From assembly GCA_963682025.1 (NCBI GenBank), contig OY821522.1, positions 26,443,934 through 26,507,933 on the forward strand: a stretch of 64,000 nucleotides of DNA, given 5' to 3'. Each line of letters begins with the position of its first letter. Position 1 is the stretch's first letter. The position numbers were made by a program, and so were the translations under genes. Source of the DNA: Cordilura impudica. Its lineage: Eukaryota > Arthropoda > Insecta > Diptera > Scathophagidae. A model generated the notes under the pieces. It did not search any database and was not told the DNA's origin. It saw only the letters and a list, made by a program, of their open reading frames with translations. Below are positions 44,991-57,014 of this stretch, in pieces.

Positions 44991-46069
44991 GACACTCTGG
45001 TAATTAGAGAAAATAACATATTAAAAATGGATTGGTATCAAAAACCATCGTCGCCAGGCAGAATAATTAATTTCTTCTCAAAGCATCCAAAGAGGATTAT
45101 AATCAATACGGCCAATAACTTAATAAGACGGGTATTGAACATCAGTGACTCCATAAAAATAACAAAATTAAAATCTAAAATATTCTACTTGACAATAATT
45201 TCCCACACAAACTCACTAATATACTTATCCGAGATTATAAAAAGGACAACAATAAGGGCACCACAATAAATGAAGAACCAAAAATTTTCAAATCATTGAT
45301 GTACGTACCTGATATATCTCAAAGATTTGAAAAATCGAGAGTATATAGGAGTAAAAACATGAGAATGACACAAAAAACTGAAAATAACCTCTCAAAAATA
45401 TATACTAAAACAAAAGATAAAATAGAGAATATGGATAAATCAAATGTTGTTTACAAGATCCCCTGTATAGGTAACAAAGATGATAAATGTGAGAAGGTTT
45501 ATATTGGAACAACAAAAAACAAGTTAAAAACAAGACTGTCAGGACATAAATCTGATCAAAAATTCAAACTCATCAATTTTACACCAAAAACAGCATTGAC
45601 AACCCACTGTGTTAAAGAAAAACACACTCCAGACTTTGGGAATGTAAGAGTGCTTCAAAGTGAACAAAATTATAAACGCCGTTACATATTAGAGATGCTT
45701 AATATTATAAACATACCATCTAATAAGAGAATGAATTTTAAAGCAGACACTGAGAAATGCGCTCAATGTTATAGACATTTGGTGAACAAAACAAAGATAA
45801 AAGTGCAATAATTATATTTCTAAATTCAGGGCAATATTATATGACGAAGGTGGAACAATAGATTTAAGTTTGTTGTTTATGATTTAAAGTAAGTTTGTAT
45901 GTTAATGTAAACAGATTGTGTAAAAAATTGTTGTTTTTATATATTTTGTTTTATATCTTATAATATTTGATGATGTTATAAATACTTACACATTTTATTG
46001 TTCTAATGATATTCAAAGAATATCGAAGTATCGGATTCCAATAAATAACTTTTGTCAAAATCAGACCTA

Positions 46070-48999
46070 GAGCTCAAATATTTAATTCTTATTTACAATT
46101 GGAAATGTCGAATAAAAACATCTTTAAATAACTTTAACGGAGAGCACGCCGTAATTACAACAACAAAAATGGTTTACAATAAATTCAAGAAGTACAATAT
46201 TCTGAGAACAAATATCAATAAGTATAAGACAACAGTTGACAAAAACCTAAGACTGAAAGAATCGATAACATTTCTAATACGTTGTAGAAAACAGGTATAA
46301 TTCCAAATTTTATTACAAACTCCACAAAAAGCATATATAGTATTTTTGAAATGAACGGTTGCACTGGATCCAATATCAGACAAACTCTTTCCAAATATAT
46401 CCAAAATTTCCATATTAAAATTTTAAATTTGATGTTAGTATTAAAACACGAACTCTTAAAACTTAATGAAGAAGAAAAAGAACTTATTAAAAATGTAATA
46501 GAAAATCAATGGACGGAAGATGAAAAGATTGCACTGTGGAACAAGCAGACTACACTTGAAATATCAACAAATAAGGCAATTAAGGAAAAACGTAAACGTA
46601 AATTTGAAACATTAAAGGAAATACAGAAAAAAGATTTGGACATAAAATTAAATAATAACTGGTTTGTGAATAAGACAAAAACGGACATTCCGCAAGATAT
46701 ACAGTGGATTTTATCACTTGGACGAAAACACGCATTACCAACAATTAAACAAGAATTTCCAATGCTGAAATATATTACTGATGGTGAAGACTTGATTCAA
46801 ACAATAACAGATAAAGAAGAACAAGAGTCGGCTAGGATAAAATTTACAACGATTATTGACAATCACTTAAACAAAATGAAGATTAATAATAATAGGGATA
46901 AATATTCCCTTAATGTTGTAGATAAGACCAAAAAGTTTCTTAAGAGCAACACCAATATTTTAATTCTAAACGCAGATAAAGGTAATGTGACGGTGGATAT
47001 GGAGAAAGAAGAGTGTGATGAGAGGATGCAGAATATAATTGGAGATATGATGACATACCGAAGACTGATTAAAGATCCCACAAATGGGTTACAAAGGACA
47101 AATAATGAGTTAGTTGAAGAGTTGTTTACAAACAATATAATATCAGAATACGACAAAAAAAGACTTAGAACAGATGTTGCTAATGCTCCTAGAATTTATG
47201 GTCTACCAAAAATTCACAAGGATAATTACCCTTTAAGACCGATTTGCTCATGTATTAATGCCCCATCAAGCCAACTATGCAAATATATGACTAGTATATT
47301 AAAAAGAATTAATGAAAATTCAAAATATAATGTTAAGGACTCGGTGCAATTTAGGAATAAGATCAAGGACCTGACTATAGATGACGATGAAAGATTGATT
47401 TCGTTTGATGTTGTGTCGTTGTTTCCCAGTATCCCTGTTAATTAAGCTTTAGTGATTATAGAAGATAGATGGGACGAAATTGCTACGTATACTAATATGA
47501 AAAAGGACTTGTTTCTACGAATTATGAAATTTTGCATTAAGGGCAATCGATACTTCACATATGATGGCAAAATATATACGCAGAAGAAGGGCTTAACCAT
47601 GGGGTCCCCAGCATCACCGATAGTTGCAGACATTGTAATGGAGAAACTATTGGGCACAGTGATTGGTAAGCTTTCAAAAAACCGAAAATATTGACGAAAT
47701 ATGTTGATGACATCTTTAGTGTAGTACGGGAGAGTGCAATTGTGGAGATATTGACTAAATTAAATGATTTTCACCCTAGTATTAAGTTCACAATAGAGAA
47801 AGAGTAAGATCAAAAATTACCATACTTGGACACTCTGGTGATTAGAGAAAATAACATAATAAAAATGGATTGGTATCAAAAACCATCGTCGTCAGGCAGA
47901 ATAATTAATTTCTTCTCAAAGCATCCAAAGAGGATTATAATCAATACGGCCAATAACTTAATAAGACGGGTATTGAACATCAGTGACTTGGAATTCCATA
48001 AAAATAACAAAATTGAAATCAAAAATATTCTACTTGACAATAATTTCCCACATAAACTCACTAATATACTTATCCGAGATTATAAAAAGGACAAAAATAT
48101 GGGCACCACAATAAATGAAGAACCAAAAATTTTCAAATCATTGATTTACGTACCTAATATATCTGAAAGATTTGAAAAATCGAGAGTATATAGGAGTGAA
48201 AACATAAGAATGACACACGAAAGTGAAAATAACCTCTCAAAAATATATAGTAAAACAAAAGATTAAATAGAGAATATGGATAAATCAAATGTTATTTACA
48301 AGATCCCCTGTATAGGTAACAAAGATGATAAATGTGAGAAGGTTTATATTGGAACAACAAAAAACAAGTTAAAAACAAGACTGTCAGGACATAAATCTGA
48401 TCAAAAATTCAAACTCAGCAATTTTACACCAAAAACAGCATTGACAACCCACTGTGTTAAAGAAAAACACACTCCAGACTTTGACAATGTAAGAGTGCTC
48501 CAAAGTGAGCAAAATTATAAACGCCATTACATATTAGAGATGCTTAATATTATAAACATACCATCTAATAAGAGAATGAATTTTAAAGCAGACACTGAGA
48601 AAGGTTATAGACATTTGGTGAACAAAACAAAGATAAGAGTGCAATAATTATATTTTTAAATTCAGTGCAATATTATATGACGAAGGTGGAACAATAGATT
48701 TAAGTTTGTTGTTTATGATTTAAAGTAAGTTTGTATGTTAATGTAAACAGATTGTGTAAAAAATTTTTGTTTTTATATACGATATTTTATATCTTTTAAT
48801 ATTTGATGATGTTATAAATACTTACACATTTTATTGTTCTAATAATTTAAATTTGTAGACAATCCCTGAAGATGATATTCAAAGAATATCGAAATATCGG
48901 ATTTCAATAAATAACTTTTGTCAAAATCAGACCTCGACCTCAAATATTTAATTCTTATTTACAATTGGAAAGGTCGAATAAAAACATCTTTAAATAATA
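46070..48999 (+). mobile_element. Penelope-like element copy B, near full length
   Basis: It starts CAAATATTTAATTCTTATTT at the join with copy A and ends with the same block (48942-48999), consistent with pseudo-LTR repeats in a head-to-tail arrangement. The ORF spans the N-terminal region, RT and GIY-YIG endonuclease. It also carries the uninterrupted target of the THAP element. Confidence 0.85.
46161..48647 (+). pseudogene. Penelope copy B ORF (RT plus GIY-YIG), four lesions
   Basis: The N-terminal part is Lys/Glu-rich. RT blocks are LILNADKGNVTVDMEKE, RIYGLPKIHKDNYPLRPI, LISFDVVSLFPSIPVN, then in the same frame after a TAA at 47443-47445 KKGLTMGSPASPIVADI, and the YVDD block after a frame change near 47690. 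The endonuclease has VIYKIPCIG and KVYIGTTKNKLKTR. Lesions are TAA at 47443, the shift near 47690, TAA near 47804 and TAA at 48264. The C-terminal CAQC seen in copy A is deleted (TEKGYRHL). It is inactive but recent enough to align closely with copy A. Confidence 0.88.
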
Positions 49000-49010
49000 T
49001 TTTTTTATTT

Positions 49011-49674
49011 TAATTTAATTTGTGATTTATTCATTCATTGTTAAAACTAAACTACTCTATTTGACCATTCTTATACAGAAAAACAATAACAAAGAATAAA
49101 ATGTTTACACACAATTGCTTATACAAAATGCGAAAATCAATAAAATACTTGCTATTGGTATCAAAAAAAAAAAAAAAAAAAAATAAATAGGAAAAAAATG
49201 CTTACATATAATAGATGTTCAATAAAAATACAATGTTGTTATTGGTATCAAAAAACAAAATGCTTACTTACAGAAATGTTCATGTAAGAAATGTGGAAAT
49301 TAATACAAAATACACTGTTGTTATTGGTATCAAAAAACAAAATGCTTACATACAAGAAATGCCAGAAAGAATAATATGTTTATATACAATTGTTCATACA
49401 AAATGTGGAAATCAATAAAAATACGATCAACAAAAAAAAAAAAATAAATAAAAAAATACAAATAGTGGTGTCAAATTAAAATAAATGCGAGGCCTCAGTT
49501 ATTTTCTATGACCCAGTAAAATTATTATCAAAAATTCTTATTTTGCTGGAAGAGTTCGATTTAACTTTTGTCAATTGTAAAACTTTATTGTGAAATGAAG
49601 CCAATTACGATTTACACTACTTTTGCCAATCCATTTGAAACATAGTTAGAGTCGGAGCTTGTTGTGACGTAACT
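49011..49674 (-). repeat. Errantivirus-like 3' LTR
   Basis: It matches 57015-57669 at both edges (TAATTTAATTTGTG and GTCGGAGCTTG.TGTGACGTAACT). It has internal degenerate repeats of about 85 bp marked by TTGTTATTGGTATCAAAAAA and two long A runs (49166-49186, 49430-49443). Confidence 0.8.
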
Positions 49675-50690
49675 CCTCCCCCTTTTGTATAAAAATTCTC
49701 CTGAATTTTTTTTTAAAGAGTTTTGTTTGAATATCATATATATGCAAGACATTGTTGATAGCAAAATTATTACAATTATTATTATAAATATAATTACAAT
49801 AGAATCATTACTAAATGTTTTGTGATATTTTATTTCTTTAATTTGTTTTACATTTTGCATTTCACTTAAGGATTATATCATCAAAAGTTGGCTCCACAGT
49901 ATCATATATATTGAATTTGAAAATGATTCGTTGTTAATTTTTATTGTAGTCATGAAAAGTATACAAATAATTTCCCCTAATTGAAATCACTCGTTCGTTA
50001 CAATTGCTAGACACACAAATTCCATTTGAATTCTTCAACACTACTAACCCCAATTCTTGCTTGTGTTGTTTTACCTTCGGATGATTTTCGTAGTTATAAA
50101 CCATTCTGTTATAATATATAACTTCCTGTGGTTTAAAATTAAGCTTCGTAGAGTTGTCGTCTGTCATTGGTGTTATTAAGGATCTCTTCGCCGTTATCAT
50201 ATCCTTTGGAAATTTGAAACAAAAATGATATGGTCATATCTTGCAGCTCCCAATTGTATATATTGGAGTTCGTAGAAGTCTATTTTAAAGTCGATGATTT
50301 CCTGATTTGTCAAATTATTAATTGTCATTACATTGAGTTTCGCTGATGCAATATTATTCTGAATACGTTCCAAATTATCCGACAAAATTTTTAACCTAAG
50401 CGACATGTCCACATAATTAAGCTAGTCAAATAATCTGTCATCGTTTTTGCTTATGGTATTACACCATTTTAACATCGTTTTTCTGTCTGTATCCACTGCT
50501 ATTATTAATTTATTTAATGCTTGGTTGAAGTTGTCATTTATAAATACATATATAATTGTTAAGGTTCTCTATTGCGTTATGACTTTCTTCGTCCACCACT
50601 TTGAGATGCTCCTCAATTTCTACTCGGTCATTGTCATTCATCGTTGCCGCTATCAACTTCGAGGGAGAGTTTGTGCCTTTGCACTAATTT
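49612..50690 (-). pseudogene. Errantivirus-like env remnant
   Basis: The pieces run from about 50690 leftward: a helical segment (RIQNNIASAKLNVMTINNLT, about 50340-50380), a piece with two close cysteines (GICVSSNCNERVIS), and a C-terminal span rich in Ile (VIIFIIIIVIILLS) followed by a basic tail. The helical region, Cys-containing ectodomain and terminal anchor fit an F-like Env. Stops and frame changes separate all three. The last piece extends into the LTR, as often in errantiviruses. Confidence 0.6.
49675..49687 (-). promoter_or_regulatory. Polypurine tract
   Basis: The minus strand reads CAAAAGGGGGAGG directly before the LTR start AGTTACG. This is the expected position for plus-strand priming in a minus-oriented LTR element. 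Confidence 0.8.
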
Positions 50691-50693
50691 TTT

Positions 50694-53600
50694 CTAATTC
50701 ATGTTCAAGAAGCATTTTATTTTGGTAGTCTGAAGTTGTGCTATATCTCCCTCCAAAGAATTGATAATCTCCATAACGTTCTTCATGTCTATTATGTGCA
50801 TAATCTTGTCGTAATTCCCAATTATCTGTACATCGTCGAGTTTAATTTCTGCAAATCCACAACTGTTGTTAATTGGTTGAATTGTTAACGTTGTCACCAC
50901 CACTGGTGTATTAGCAGCGTAACGAATATGATCCAATTGTCCTGAAAAAATTTTTTTTCGTTTTATATTTTTGGGATGTATATTTTCTAATATTAGTTTT
51001 CGATATCGAGGTTCATGTTTGTGTCTTAATGTCTTGTAATTTTTTACATAGCCCTCATCATCTGCCATCATTTCATTTCTCCTATTCATTACACGTTGTT
51101 TTGTCTGCTTTATTGTCTGCTCTATTTTACTTTTGTTAACCCTTCCGTCTACGACGTCTATTGGGGTTTTCTTGAATAATGAATGGATAGACTTGTTATA
51201 CCATTCTGCACACTTAGAGATTCGTTCTTGCGTTGATAAATTTGATTTTTCGGATTCAAGTGCCCAGAACTCTTCCGATATTGTGCTATGTAACCTTTCT
51301 GTATCGGAATTCCCATTGTGATTATTGGGTTTAGTGAAGCGCACTTCGATTCCTTCTTGTCTCAAATGCACCTTAACATTTGTTGAATTAAATTCATGAT
51401 CAGTGATTATTTTAATAGGTTTGTTTCTTGTTGACAAAACCTGTCTTAATTTTTCAACTATTGTAGTACCGCTTCTGTCTTCTAAGTATATTGCCACTGC
51501 ATCTTTAGAAAATTTATCTATAAAAGTCTTTATCATGTACACGTCCAAATGAATAACTTGGTTAACGTTCGACGGTGTTTCGGTAATTTTATATTTAGGT
51601 TTTATTAGATGACGATCATATTTGGATCTGTTGCAAGTATCGCAGTTGTTTATGTATTTATGAACTAATATTTTAAGGTTTTAAAATAAATATTCCTTTT
51701 CAATACCTCATAATTCTCTGTTATACCACCGTATCCGCTTTCTAGTTTGTGATATTTCGCGATTTGTTTATATATACCTTCTTCGTTATTCATATCCTTG
51801 GCGTGGTGACTACATTTGAAAAGATCAATAAGCTTTAGCTTCACCTTGTTATATATGTCGTCTGGTAGTTCAGAAAAAATACCTACTCTTCCGTTTTTCA
51901 GCAATCTTCTGAAAATGTTTGATATAAAGACGCTTTCGTCTCTGCTTATAATGATTTTCGTCCTTGCATTAACTGTTTATAATTCCGTTACTGTGTGTTC
52001 AGTTAAAATTATTTGATCATCTTGTTCTTCCTGTTGCGAATGAACTGGAGCAGAAGTACCCAAATTATAATTAATTATTTCTTCCTCATTATTTATTGCA
52101 TGAATTTCACGCATATCGGAATCAATTCTACTTAGAAAGTCGGCAATTTTATTTTCTTTGCCCTTGATATAGTTCATATTCACATTATATTCACCTAATT
52201 CAATAAGCTATCTCTGAAGCATAGGGTTTATATCCATCCCTTTGTGTTTGTTATATAGCCAAACCAAAGGCTGATGGTCCGTGGCGAGATCGAAAGGTCT
52301 TCCATAAATATATGGACTGTAATATGTGACAGCCCAGACAATGACCAGTAACTCTTTTTCGATAGGTGCGTATCTTTTTTCATGATCATTAAGGGTTCTA
52401 CTTGCGTAGCTGATAGGGTGATCATTTTTCATAGTTCAGCTCCTATTGCGTAATCACTAGCATCTCTCACTATTTTACATTTCTTGGAATAGACTGGGTG
52501 TTTGAGTATAGGGGGGTTAATTAACTGTCTTTTTAGTTTCTGAAATGCGCTGATATACTGAGGGTAATTTTTGTTAATTTTGATATTTTTTTCAGGTACT
52601 TTGTCATACCATGTGCCGTTTTCGCATAACCTTTGATGAACTTTCTATAATATCCTGTTGTCCCGAGAAAAGATTTGATTTGCTTTTGTTGCAGCTTAGG
52701 TTTCTGTATACTTTCTACTTTTGTAGGGTTTGGTTTAATACCGTCCGTTGTCAGTATGTGTCCCACAAATCTTATAAGATAAGATCTCTTAAAACTGAGT
52801 TCGTAAACCGTTGGAAGGTTGAAGGGGCATTATTTAGTCCGAATGGCATACGAATGAATTCATAATGTCCTAGTGGGGTCGAGAATGCTGTTTGTTTCCT
52901 ATCTTCTTTCTTATTTTAATTTCATGGAACCCCTTCGCTAGGTCCAGGGTAGTGTAGTATTGTGATTTCCCCAGCTTATCTAATATGCCCTCTATGTTGG
53001 GCATAGGAAATTTATCGTCAACTGTGATTTCGTTCAATTTGCGATAGTCGACAACTATATGCCACTTTTTCTTTCCGGAATAGTCTGTTTTCTTCGGAAC
53101 TATCCAAATGGGCGAATTGCAGGGAGAGTTGCTTTCTATAATGATATTTTGTTGCAGCATTTCCTTCATTTGGTGATTTATTTCTTTCTCGTGGATTTGA
53201 GGGTATCTGTATAATTTTGAATAAACAGGGCTATTTATCTTTGTTATAATTTCATGATGGATTTCGCGGGTGTGGCTTAGTGTCATTCGTTCTTGGAAAA
53301 ACAAGTCATTATTTTTGTCTAACAAAATTTCTAGAGCCCTATTTTCATTCCTGCTCATATCATCCCGGAAGAGCGTATCCATAACGTTATCGCTTTCTGA
53401 ACCCTCCAGTGTGTGAACGTTTTCATATTCATGTGAGCAAGCATTACAAAATCTTATTTTATTATTAATTTCAATATATTCTTCGCCTACATTTACGTTA
53501 GCTTTTAAGCATTAAAGAATGTCAAATTTTTTTTTAATATGTTAATTTCCAGCTCATAAAGTTGCTGTATTTAAACTCCTTTGGCATTTCCGTAATAATT

Positions 53601-53780
53601 TCATAATTTAGCTCTATTTGTCCATTTAGTGTTTTAAAAAGTGAAGGTTTGTTTAATTTTATTCGTTTATATTGTGAAAGCATGTTCTTTTTAAGTAAAG
53701 TTGTCGATGATCCTGCGTCTATTAAGCATTTATTCTTATTGTATCGCCTATAGTTAGGTCTACTAACGGTAGACTCTTGC
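50694..53780 (-). pseudogene. Ty3/gypsy pol (protease, RT, RNase H, integrase), broken
   Basis: From right to left: the protease active site CLIDAGSSTTL (about 53715), RT with IHHEIITKINSPVYSK, DYRKLNEI, YYTTLDLAKGFH (53382-52870), then [13 protein letters not shown] and [12 protein letters not shown] (52766-52650). The YxDD segment between them lies in another frame or is lost. RNase H has [20 protein letters not shown] and [10 protein letters not shown]. Integrase has HHCC (CDTCN near 51640), IITDHEFNS (second Asp) and NGNSDTERLHSTI (Glu). Frame changes occur near 51550, 51660, 52200, 52500 and 52870. It is inactive. The order is that of 17.6/297-type elements. Confidence 0.85.
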
Positions 53781-55641
53781 TTGGGCTAGTAACTGCAAAT
53801 TTGTTTCATCAATGTGTTCAATCTCTATTGGATCTAATCTGTTATTGGAAGATTGATTGCGATATTGTTCTGATGTTTGTCTATTTTGTTCGGGCTTCAA
53901 TTGTCTTGGATTGGTTGGCTGTGTTTGACGGTATTGCCCTGAATGGCCAAAATTGTAGTAAGTTCCCTGTCCAAACTGACCGGAGTTGTTTGGTCGTTCA
54001 GAATTATGAAATTGTACAGAATGGTTTAATTTTCCATAATGTCCAGAATTGTGAAATTTTCTTGAGTTATTTGGTTGTCCGTATTGTCTTGAATTATTCG
54101 ATTGTCCATATTGTCTTGAATTATTTGATTGTCAATATTGCCTTGAAGTATTTGACTGACCATATCGTCTAGAATTATTGGATTGTACATAGTATCGTGT
54201 ATATTTTAACTGTCTCTGTGATTCCCTATATTGTATATTTATACCCTATACCACTATGTGTAACTACCAAAAATATTTGACCTAGACCCATTTTTTTTTA
54301 TACCGATCGAATCAGAATCACTTTCCGATTCGATTTAACGATGTCCGTCCATCCGTCCGTCCGTCTGTGTGTCCATGTAAAGCTTGTAATCAAACTGCTG
54401 GTCGCAAATATGAATACATTTTGATTAAATTTGGTATATAAGCTGCAATCGGCCATAAGATGGACACTGTTGAAATTGGTGAGAATCGGTCCATGGTCTG
54501 ACCTAGCCCCCATACAAATGACCCCTATGAAATCAACATAAATTGCCATAAGATCCAAATTATCATATAAATCTTAGTCAAATTGGGTTTGTATGTATTT
54601 ATTACATCCATTAATCAGTAGCCCAAAAATAATCCCTATTGGACAACTCTCAGTCATAGGCCCCATATAGAGCTGCTTCCCGATCTTCACTTAAATCTAT
54701 TAAAAAACAAAAATATTGCACTGATTCTTCTCAAATTTTGTTTGTATATATTTTTGCAAAATACAAGAGACTTTACCAAACATGGTCAGGATCGGTCCAT
54801 TTTGGGGCCTAGTCCCCATATAGATATAACATCCGATATGAACTTTTTCGTGTCTGCAGCCAAAAAAATTAATAAAAATCCCACTCAAATTTGGTTTATC
54901 TTATTTTCTATGTCCAGTTAGTTTGGCCTAAGAGATAGGGTCTCTAAACGCATGGTATAGGGTATCGTATAGTCGGTCTAGACCGACTATAATTTTCTTA
55001 CTTGTTTTATGTGGTATATTATTAGAGTATGTTTTTAAAATCCCTGTTTCTTTTAGAGTATACAAAGCTGATCTTATGTTGGATATGTCTCTACTGTGAA
55101 TAATGCTAGCCATGTAAGGAGGTATATTCTTTACGAATGTTTTTCAAATCATTGACTCATTATTTTTTGTACAAAATACTATTGGTTTATCTGAGTCTTG
55201 AGAAAATTTTTCATTAAGTTTTTTTAAAAAATCTTTTAAATTATAATAATATTGGCTTACATTGTAATTTTTCAAAGCCAATGCCCTATGAAACAATTGA
55301 TACCATGTCTCCCTTATAACAAAGTTTTTTATGTGTTCATTTTTGATTTGCTGCCAGGTTGGGGTAGGGCCCATTGCTCTTATTACATCCAGAGCAGCTC
55401 CTTGAATTTTGTGGCAGATGCACCGCTGGAATATATAGTCCTCTAGTGTTGTGTATTGAAAAATTGGGATAAATAGTTCGACCTCCCTTATAAAGGACGA
55501 TAGGTCATAGTCGCTCGTTTCTTTGTACTCCTTTATCTTAGAGGCTTCTTTCAGGACCTCTGAAATCGGGATGGGTTCCATAGTAGATGAGGTTGATGGT
55601 TTTTGTTCAGGCGGTTGTTGCGTTTCAATTTCAGGATCCAT
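53781..55641 (-). pseudogene. Ty3/gypsy gag, split by an M1 insertion
   Basis: The frame opens with MDPEIETQQPPEQKPSTSS at 55641. It contains the capsid-like segment IREVELFIPIFQYTTLEDYI and ends in a stop at 55144, then continues in another frame (IPPYMASIIHSRDI) to 55009. After M1 copy 4, the remaining part (54237-53781) is a low-complexity tail of QSNNSRQYG-type repeats with Gln, Asn, Ser, Arg and Tyr. Such a basic, disordered tail may replace zinc knuckles in RNA binding, which is an inference. The insertion and stops inactivate it. Confidence 0.7.
54238..55008 (+). mobile_element. M1 element copy 4, inside gag
   Basis: It begins TATACCCTATACCACTATG and ends with the perfect palindrome AGTCGGTCTAGACCGACT (54972-54989) and CTTACTTGTT. 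The (GTCC)n tract is short (about four units near 54341-54364). The TTTGGGTATAATGACTTTGTG part of the 5' end is deleted. It is younger than the gypsy element it interrupts. Confidence 0.85.
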
Positions 55642-55939
55642 TTGTCTTTAAAAATTGTTTTATATTTTATTTATAATTTATAAGTTAAATAAAATCTATT
55701 CTTAATTATACAATTTTCTTTTACATAGTTTTTTTTGTTAATATTTATTTTTTTTCGTTTAGTGCTTCTTTTTTTTTTAAATATGGTCACACTATCAGCT
55801 GCAACAAGTAAAGAAAAATGCCATAAAATTAATTTATTGATGAAAATTTGTATAATTTTTTCAGAATGAAAAAAAAAATATGGATATAAGTGAAGTAACC
55901 ATAGAGGAAGTCAAAAAAATGTATGTTTATACAACCTGG

Positions 55940-56510
55940 CATCCAAATGTTATGGACAAACTATGTTGATCTGCTTGCCATCAATAGCACCAAGGCAATG
56001 CGGCATGCCTGTTTTCACGTAAAACCTGTCGTCAATGTTTTTCCATTCATGCTGATTAGGCTGGCCAATATATTTCACATGGAGCTCGTTCCAGATCGCA
56101 TCGCAGGTTTCGTAGAAAATTGTACTTACAGTTGACACACCCATGTTGTAAGTCCATGCCAAAAATTGTGGACTGAAACTTTGAGAAAGGAACCTAATAA
56201 TACATTTCAAAATGTTAATATTTGTCTTACCATAGATTTTAATCAACCTCTTACATTAGAGTTATACCCAAACGTGTCTCCTCGTCAATGGGCTTTCTTC
56301 TGGAAAACCTTTGCAGCCTTTCTTTGAGTAAAGTTAGAAGAGCGTTAAATTTATCCACTGTCATTCTCGTTGCTTTAAAGAAGTGTTCTTCATCTTTTAA
56401 CTTAAGTTGTGCAAAACCGATTTGATGGAAGCTAAGGTCTTTTCTGGCAATGTTTACAGGCCGTACCCACCGTCTCCTTCTTAAACGCTGCCATACAAAA
56501 ATAAAGGCTT
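55940..56510 (-). pseudogene. PIF/Harbinger transposase fragment
   Basis: On the minus strand, from about 56500, it reads LRRRRWVRPVNIARKD, then RMTVDKFNALLTLLKERL, the N-terminal helix region. After a frame change or intron near 56240 it has LAWTYNMGVSTVSTIFYET, IWNELHVKYI and HCLGAIDGKQINI. GAIDGK carries the first Asp of the DDE triad. The second Asp and Glu are missing because the sequence ends near 55940. It sits within the 5' leader of the gypsy element. A short plus-strand frame (MDISEVTIEEVKKM, 55881) may be part of the same transposon. Confidence 0.8.
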
Positions 56511-56769
56511 ATACCATCGTGAACATGATGTTTACAATTATAATAACTCGTACAAAGTTAAAAATTCTTTTATTCATATATTTCCAATATTTATTTATAT
56601 AATTTACAGAAATTTCAAATGACGTTACAGCTGTTATGTGAATTCGTCTAAATTGTATTTTATTTGACGAATTTACATAACGAATTGTTGCCGACAAATT
56701 CGTCGGGCTGTGCGAAATTCGTTGTTCCTCCCAGTTGTGTTTCCACCTTTACTCTTATCAATCGTTTCT

Positions 56770-57000
56770 AGGTTGTTTATTTAAGTTTTGAAAATTATTG
56801 TCCACTTGTGAATTTCTTTGGAATTTTCATTTTTATTAATACTTTTTAGGATTTTTATTTAGTTTTGAAAATTATTGTCCACTTGTGAATTTCTTTGGAA
56901 TTTTCAATTTTATCAATCCTTTTTAGGATTTTTATTTAAGTTTTGAAAATTATTGTCCACTTGTGAATTTCTTTTGAAGTTCACTTTACTAATCCTTCGG
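56770..57000 (-). repeat. Three ~77-bp tandem repeats in the gypsy leader
   Basis: GTTTTGAAAATTATTGTCCA starts at 56785, 56862 and 56940, each followed by CTTGTGAATTTCTTTGGAA or a close variant and an AGGATTT spacer. They lie directly next to the 5' LTR, where gypsy carries its insulator repeats. The sequence does not resemble the known Su(Hw) site, so no function is assigned. Confidence 0.7.
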
Positions 57001-57014
57001 GATTAGATCCTACC

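Larger units (their letters stand above)
43251..45811 (+). pseudogene. Penelope copy A: RT end plus GIY-YIG endonuclease, interrupted
   Basis: It starts with KYVDDIFNVVRES, the RT catalytic YVDD block. It continues to LPYLDTL, where the THAP-carrying element interrupts (43402-44990), and resumes VIRENNILKMDWYQKPSSPG. After frame changes near 45150-45290, the GIY-YIG endonuclease follows: VVYKIPCIG, KCEKVYIGTTKNKLKTRLSG and the C-terminal CAQC motif. The domain pair RT plus GIY-YIG defines Penelope-like elements. The copy lacks the RT fingers and palm start, so it is 5'-truncated and inactive. Confidence 0.85.
42720..46069 (+). mobile_element. Penelope-like element copy A with inverted 5' segment
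   Basis: The segment 42725-43250 is an inverted partial copy of the 3' part (endonuclease end plus 3' region). From 43250 the element reads plus-strand from the end of RT through the endonuclease to 46069. Inverted partial 5' segments are a known habit of Penelope elements. A TIR element carrying a THAP gene sits at 43402-44990. The 3' end runs directly into copy B. Confidence 0.8.

Noticed and set aside
46863..47156. Minus-strand frame across Penelope copy B
   Set aside because: It is antisense to a clear RT coding region and has biased composition expected of a shadow.
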